A stretch of 6,817 nucleotides of DNA from Flavisolibacter sp. (lineage in GTDB: Bacteria; Bacteroidota; Bacteroidia; Chitinophagales; Chitinophagaceae), in contig JAGIAB010000168.1 of assembly GCA_017745135.1 (NCBI GenBank), forward strand, positions 1 to 6,817, given 5' to 3'. Shown here in pieces: positions 5,068 through 6,817 of the stretch. The number at the start of each line of letters is the position of its first letter. Within the stretch, counting starts at the first letter, position 1. The notes beneath the pieces are model-generated. The model was not told the origin of the DNA and made no database searches. It worked only from the letters and a program-made list of their open reading frames with translations. Both the position numbers and the translations under genes were made by a program.

Positions 5068-6135
5068 ATGGTTGTTACAACGGGTATAACCGTAAACAAG
5101 GCGGAGCAAAGTAAACTACATGATTTTAGTTTTGAGCATTTGCCCTTTGGAAAATATTTTACCGATCATATGTTGGAGGCCGATTATGAAAACGGTGAGT
5201 GGAAAAATGTTGAAATTAAACCGTATCAACCTCTTTTGTTAAGTCCATCACTGGCTGCATTGCATTACGGTCAGGCCATTTTTGAAGGAATTAAAGCCTA
5301 TAGAGATAAAGAAGGACATGCATACATCTTCCGGCCTCAGGATAATTACAAGCGTTTTAATATTTCTGCAGAAAGAATGGCAATGCCCCCGGTTCCTGAA
5401 GAAATTTTTATGGAGGGTATGAAGCAATTGGTGGCTTTGGACAACAACTGGATACCAAATAAAGAAGATCATTCTTTGTACATCCGTCCATTCATGTTTG
5501 CAACTGATGAAATGATTGGCGTTCGGCCTTCGGAGAGCTATAAATTCCTGATTATTTTAAGTCCAACCGGTCCATATTATGCTGAGCCAATGCGTATTTA
5601 TGTGGAAGAAAAATATGTAAGGGCTGCGCCGGGAGGTATTGGTTTTGCAAAAGCTGCAGGTAATTACGGAGCGGTTTTGTATCCTTCGGCATTAGCAAAA
5701 CAGAAGGGATACGACCAGGTGCTTTGGACAGATGCAGTTGAACATAAATATGTTCAGGAAATAGGCACGATGAATGTGGTTTTTATCATTGGTAATAAAG
5801 CAATCACCCCTGATTTGGCTTCCGGAACTATATTGGCAGGTGTAACAAGAGATAGCGTTCTGACCTTATTAAAAGAAGCAGGCTTTACTGTGGAAGAAAG
5901 GCCAATTAGTATTGATGAGATCATTGATGCTTACAAGGCGGGCACTCTTCGCGAAGTGTTTGGAACAGGTACTGCAGCTACCATTTCTCCATTGAAGGAA
6001 TTGCGTTACAAAGATTTTATAATGAGTTTTGATACGGATCAATGGGAAATTTCTCCCATGATCAAAAACTGGCTTACTGACATTCGGGAGGGAAGGAGAG
6101 AGGATAAGTACGGATGGATGGTAAAGGTGGGTTAA
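5068..6135 (+). CDS. ilvE: Branched-chain amino acid aminotransferase
   Basis: This PLP enzyme (fold type IV) swaps amino groups between glutamate and the keto acids of leucine, isoleucine and valine, the last step of their synthesis and the first of their breakdown. The 355 residues match the longer BCAT type related to the eukaryotic enzymes. Motifs in order are ALHYGQAIFEGIKAYR (64-79), LYIRPFMFAT (137-146), GGIGFAKAAGNYG (189-201) with Lys195 as the expected PLP-binding lysine, DQVLW (216-220), EIGTMNVVF (231-239) with Glu231 near the pyridine nitrogen, the phosphate-binding GTGTAA (299-304), and DKYGW (346-350) at the end. The ATG at 5068 gives the usual N-terminus; it lacks a ribosome binding site. 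It appears monocistronic: divergent from the gene on its left and ended by a strong terminator. No other ilv or leu gene is in the window. Confidence 0.95.
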   Translation: MVVTTGITVNKAEQSKLHDFSFEHLPFGKYFTDHMLEADYENGEWKNVEIKPYQPLLLSPSLAALHYGQAIFEGIKAYRDKEGHAYIFRPQDNYKRFNISAERMAMPPVPEEIFMEGMKQLVALDNNWIPNKEDHSLYIRPFMFATDEMIGVRPSESYKFLIILSPTGPYYAEPMRIYVEEKYVRAAPGGIGFAKAAGNYGAVLYPSALAKQKGYDQVLWTDAVEHKYVQEIGTMNVVFIIGNKAITPDLASGTILAGVTRDSVLTLLKEAGFTVEERPISIDEIIDAYKAGTLREVFGTGTAATISPLKELRYKDFIMSFDTDQWEISPMIKNWLTDIREGRREDKYGWMVKVG

Positions 6136-6158
6136 GCACTAAATCAAAAAAAATCTAA

Positions 6159-6190
6159 AAAAAATCAACTCATGTTTGGGTTGATTTTTT
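6159..6190 (+). terminator. Strong intrinsic terminator after ilvE
   Basis: Located 23 bp past the ilvE stop, the arm 6159-6172 (six A bases, TCAAC, TCA) pairs with 6177-6190 (TGG, GTTGA, six T bases) over 14 positions including one G-T pair, around a TGTT loop. The 3' arm ends in a run of six T bases, and more A bases lie 5' of the stem, so it could also stop transcription on the opposite strand. It separates ilvE from the rpsL promoter. Confidence 0.85.
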
Positions 6191-6249
6191 ATTTCCATTA
6201 AGAGCAAACAGCCTTTTTGTGAAGTTTTTCAGAATTTAAATTTTAGAAT

Positions 6250-6281
6250 TTTGGTTATTCCCCCCTCGTCCCATACCTTTG
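6250..6281 (+). promoter_or_regulatory. rpsL promoter, Bacteroidota type
   Basis: TTTG at 6250-6253 is followed after exactly 20 bp by TACCTTTG at 6274-6281. This matches the Bacteroidota major-sigma consensus (-33 TTTG, 19-21 bp, -7 TAnnTTTG) at every defined position. The start of transcription should lie a few bases past 6281, leaving a leader of about 20 bases before the rpsL ATG. The intervening C-rich spacer stands out in an otherwise A+T-rich area. Confidence 0.85.
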
Positions 6282-6296
6282 CCATCCCAAAAATAT

Positions 6297-6301
6297 AAAG
6301 G
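6297..6301 (+). promoter_or_regulatory. Shine-Dalgarno-like site for rpsL
   Basis: AAAGG ends 6 bases before the ATG at 6308, a workable spacing. It is the clearest such site in the window; most other starts here have none. It supports the ATG at 6308 as the rpsL start. Confidence 0.55.
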
Positions 6302-6307
6302 TTTAGA

Positions 6308-6706
6308 ATGCCTACTATTCAACAATTAGTACGTAAAGGAAGAGAAATTATTCGTGCAAAAAGCAAGTCGAGAGCTTTGGACTCTTGTCCTCAGCGCCGT
6401 GGAGTTTGTACCCGTGTGTACACAACTACACCTAAAAAACCAAACTCGGCTTTGCGTAAAGTTGCCAAAGTTCGTTTGACCAATAAAATTGAGGTGATTG
6501 CTTATATCCCCGGTGAAGGTCACAACCTGCAGGAGCACTCAATCGTATTGATCCGCGGTGGTCGTGTTAAAGACTTACCAGGTGTACGTTATCATATTGT
6601 TCGTGGCTCTTTGGATACTGCTGGTGTAAAAGACCGCAAGCAGAGCCGTTCTAAATATGGTACCAAGAAAGATAAAGGCGGTGCCAAACCCGCTGGCAAA
6701 AAATAA
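6308..6706 (+). CDS. rpsL: Small ribosomal subunit protein uS12
   Basis: S12 sits at the decoding centre of the 30S subunit and controls translational accuracy. The 132 residues align closely with known S12, including [25 protein letters not shown] (27-51), [10 protein letters not shown] (69-78), [16 protein letters not shown] (81-96) and [11 protein letters not shown]. Lys43, Lys88 and Pro91, the sites where streptomycin resistance changes commonly arise, have the wild-type residues. Asp89, the residue methylthiolated in E. coli, is present. The C-terminus has a short Lys/Gly-rich extension beyond the E. coli protein, common in Bacteroidota. It has its own promoter and a strong terminator upstream. 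It normally starts the str operon (rpsL, rpsG, fusA), and the right end of the window fits this. Confidence 0.98.
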   Translation: MPTIQQLVRKGREIIRAKSKSRALDSCPQRRGVCTRVYTTTPKKPNSALRKVAKVRLTNKIEVIAYIPGEGHNLQEHSIVLIRGGRVKDLPGVRYHIVRGSLDTAGVKDRKQSRSKYGTKKDKGGAKPAGKK

Positions 6707-6817
6707 TTATTCTAAAAACGACCGCATTACAGAGTAAAGTTTTAAAACTTGAAGACATTCTGCCGCTGCACCAAAAACATTCCACTTAAATAATGTTTGT
6801 TAAGCGGATGTTGTAAA
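6707..6817 (+). other. rpsL downstream spacer with two competing hairpins
   Basis: No gene starts within these 111 bases; the only late ATG (6808-6810) is followed by a stop after one codon. Two hairpins share sequence near the end: AAACATT (6775-6781) with AATGTTT (6792-6798), and TCCACTTAA (6781-6789) with 6800-6808, nine pairs with one A-C mismatch. They cannot both form. There is no T-run, so this is not a simple terminator. In a str operon this is the position where S7 represses its own translation in E. coli; whether that applies here is unknown. Confidence 0.4.

Noticed and set aside
5248..6538. Minus-strand frames of 70-74 codons inside ilvE (5248-5472) and rpsL (6326-6538)
   Set aside because: They are antisense to strongly conserved genes and show no family features.

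Overview
This is a moderately A+T-rich chromosomal segment, almost certainly from a member of the Bacteroidota and most likely close to the Chitinophagaceae. The evidence is an ideal Bacteroidota-type promoter (TTTG, 20 bp, TAnnTTTG) ahead of rpsL, gene starts that mostly lack a Shine-Dalgarno sequence, an ECF sigma/anti-sigma pair of the style seen in Chitinophagaceae, and protein sequences typical of that phylum. The family-level placement is an impression and rests on no search.

Layout. Bases 1-264 are the 3' end of a TPR-like gene, followed at once by an intrinsic terminator. A plus-strand stretch then carries phosphosulfolactate synthase (comA, 334-1104) and shikimate dehydrogenase (aroE, 1200-1949). 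A compact minus-strand cluster of five genes runs from 5002 down to 2061: a conserved hypothetical protein with a possible resemblance to the DNA polymerase III psi subunit, the nucleotide house-cleaning enzyme RdgB, an ECF sigma factor, its probable membrane anti-sigma partner, and a hotdog-fold thioesterase. A 65-bp divergent spacer leads to plus-strand branched-chain aminotransferase (ilvE, 5068-6135). After a strong terminator and a clear promoter comes ribosomal protein S12 (rpsL, 6308-6706), the start of a str-type operon whose next gene lies beyond the window.

How the genes work together. Most are core metabolism (shikimate pathway, branched-chain amino acids, sulfonate synthesis) and information processing (S12, RdgB). 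The minus-strand cluster has spacings of 2 to 40 bp and is probably one transcript. The sigma and anti-sigma genes are 2 bp apart and look like one regulatory unit. The convergent junction between aroE and the thioesterase gene (1931-2120) is the most unusual DNA here: tandem 7-bp units form an imperfect inverted repeat whose arms lie inside the 3' ends of both genes and encode their extreme C-termini.

I see no phage, transposase, CRISPR, defence or toxin-antitoxin gene. The window reads as an ordinary chromosomal region with a few points worth checking, and I do not claim a new system. No gene-free stretch exceeds 300 bases.
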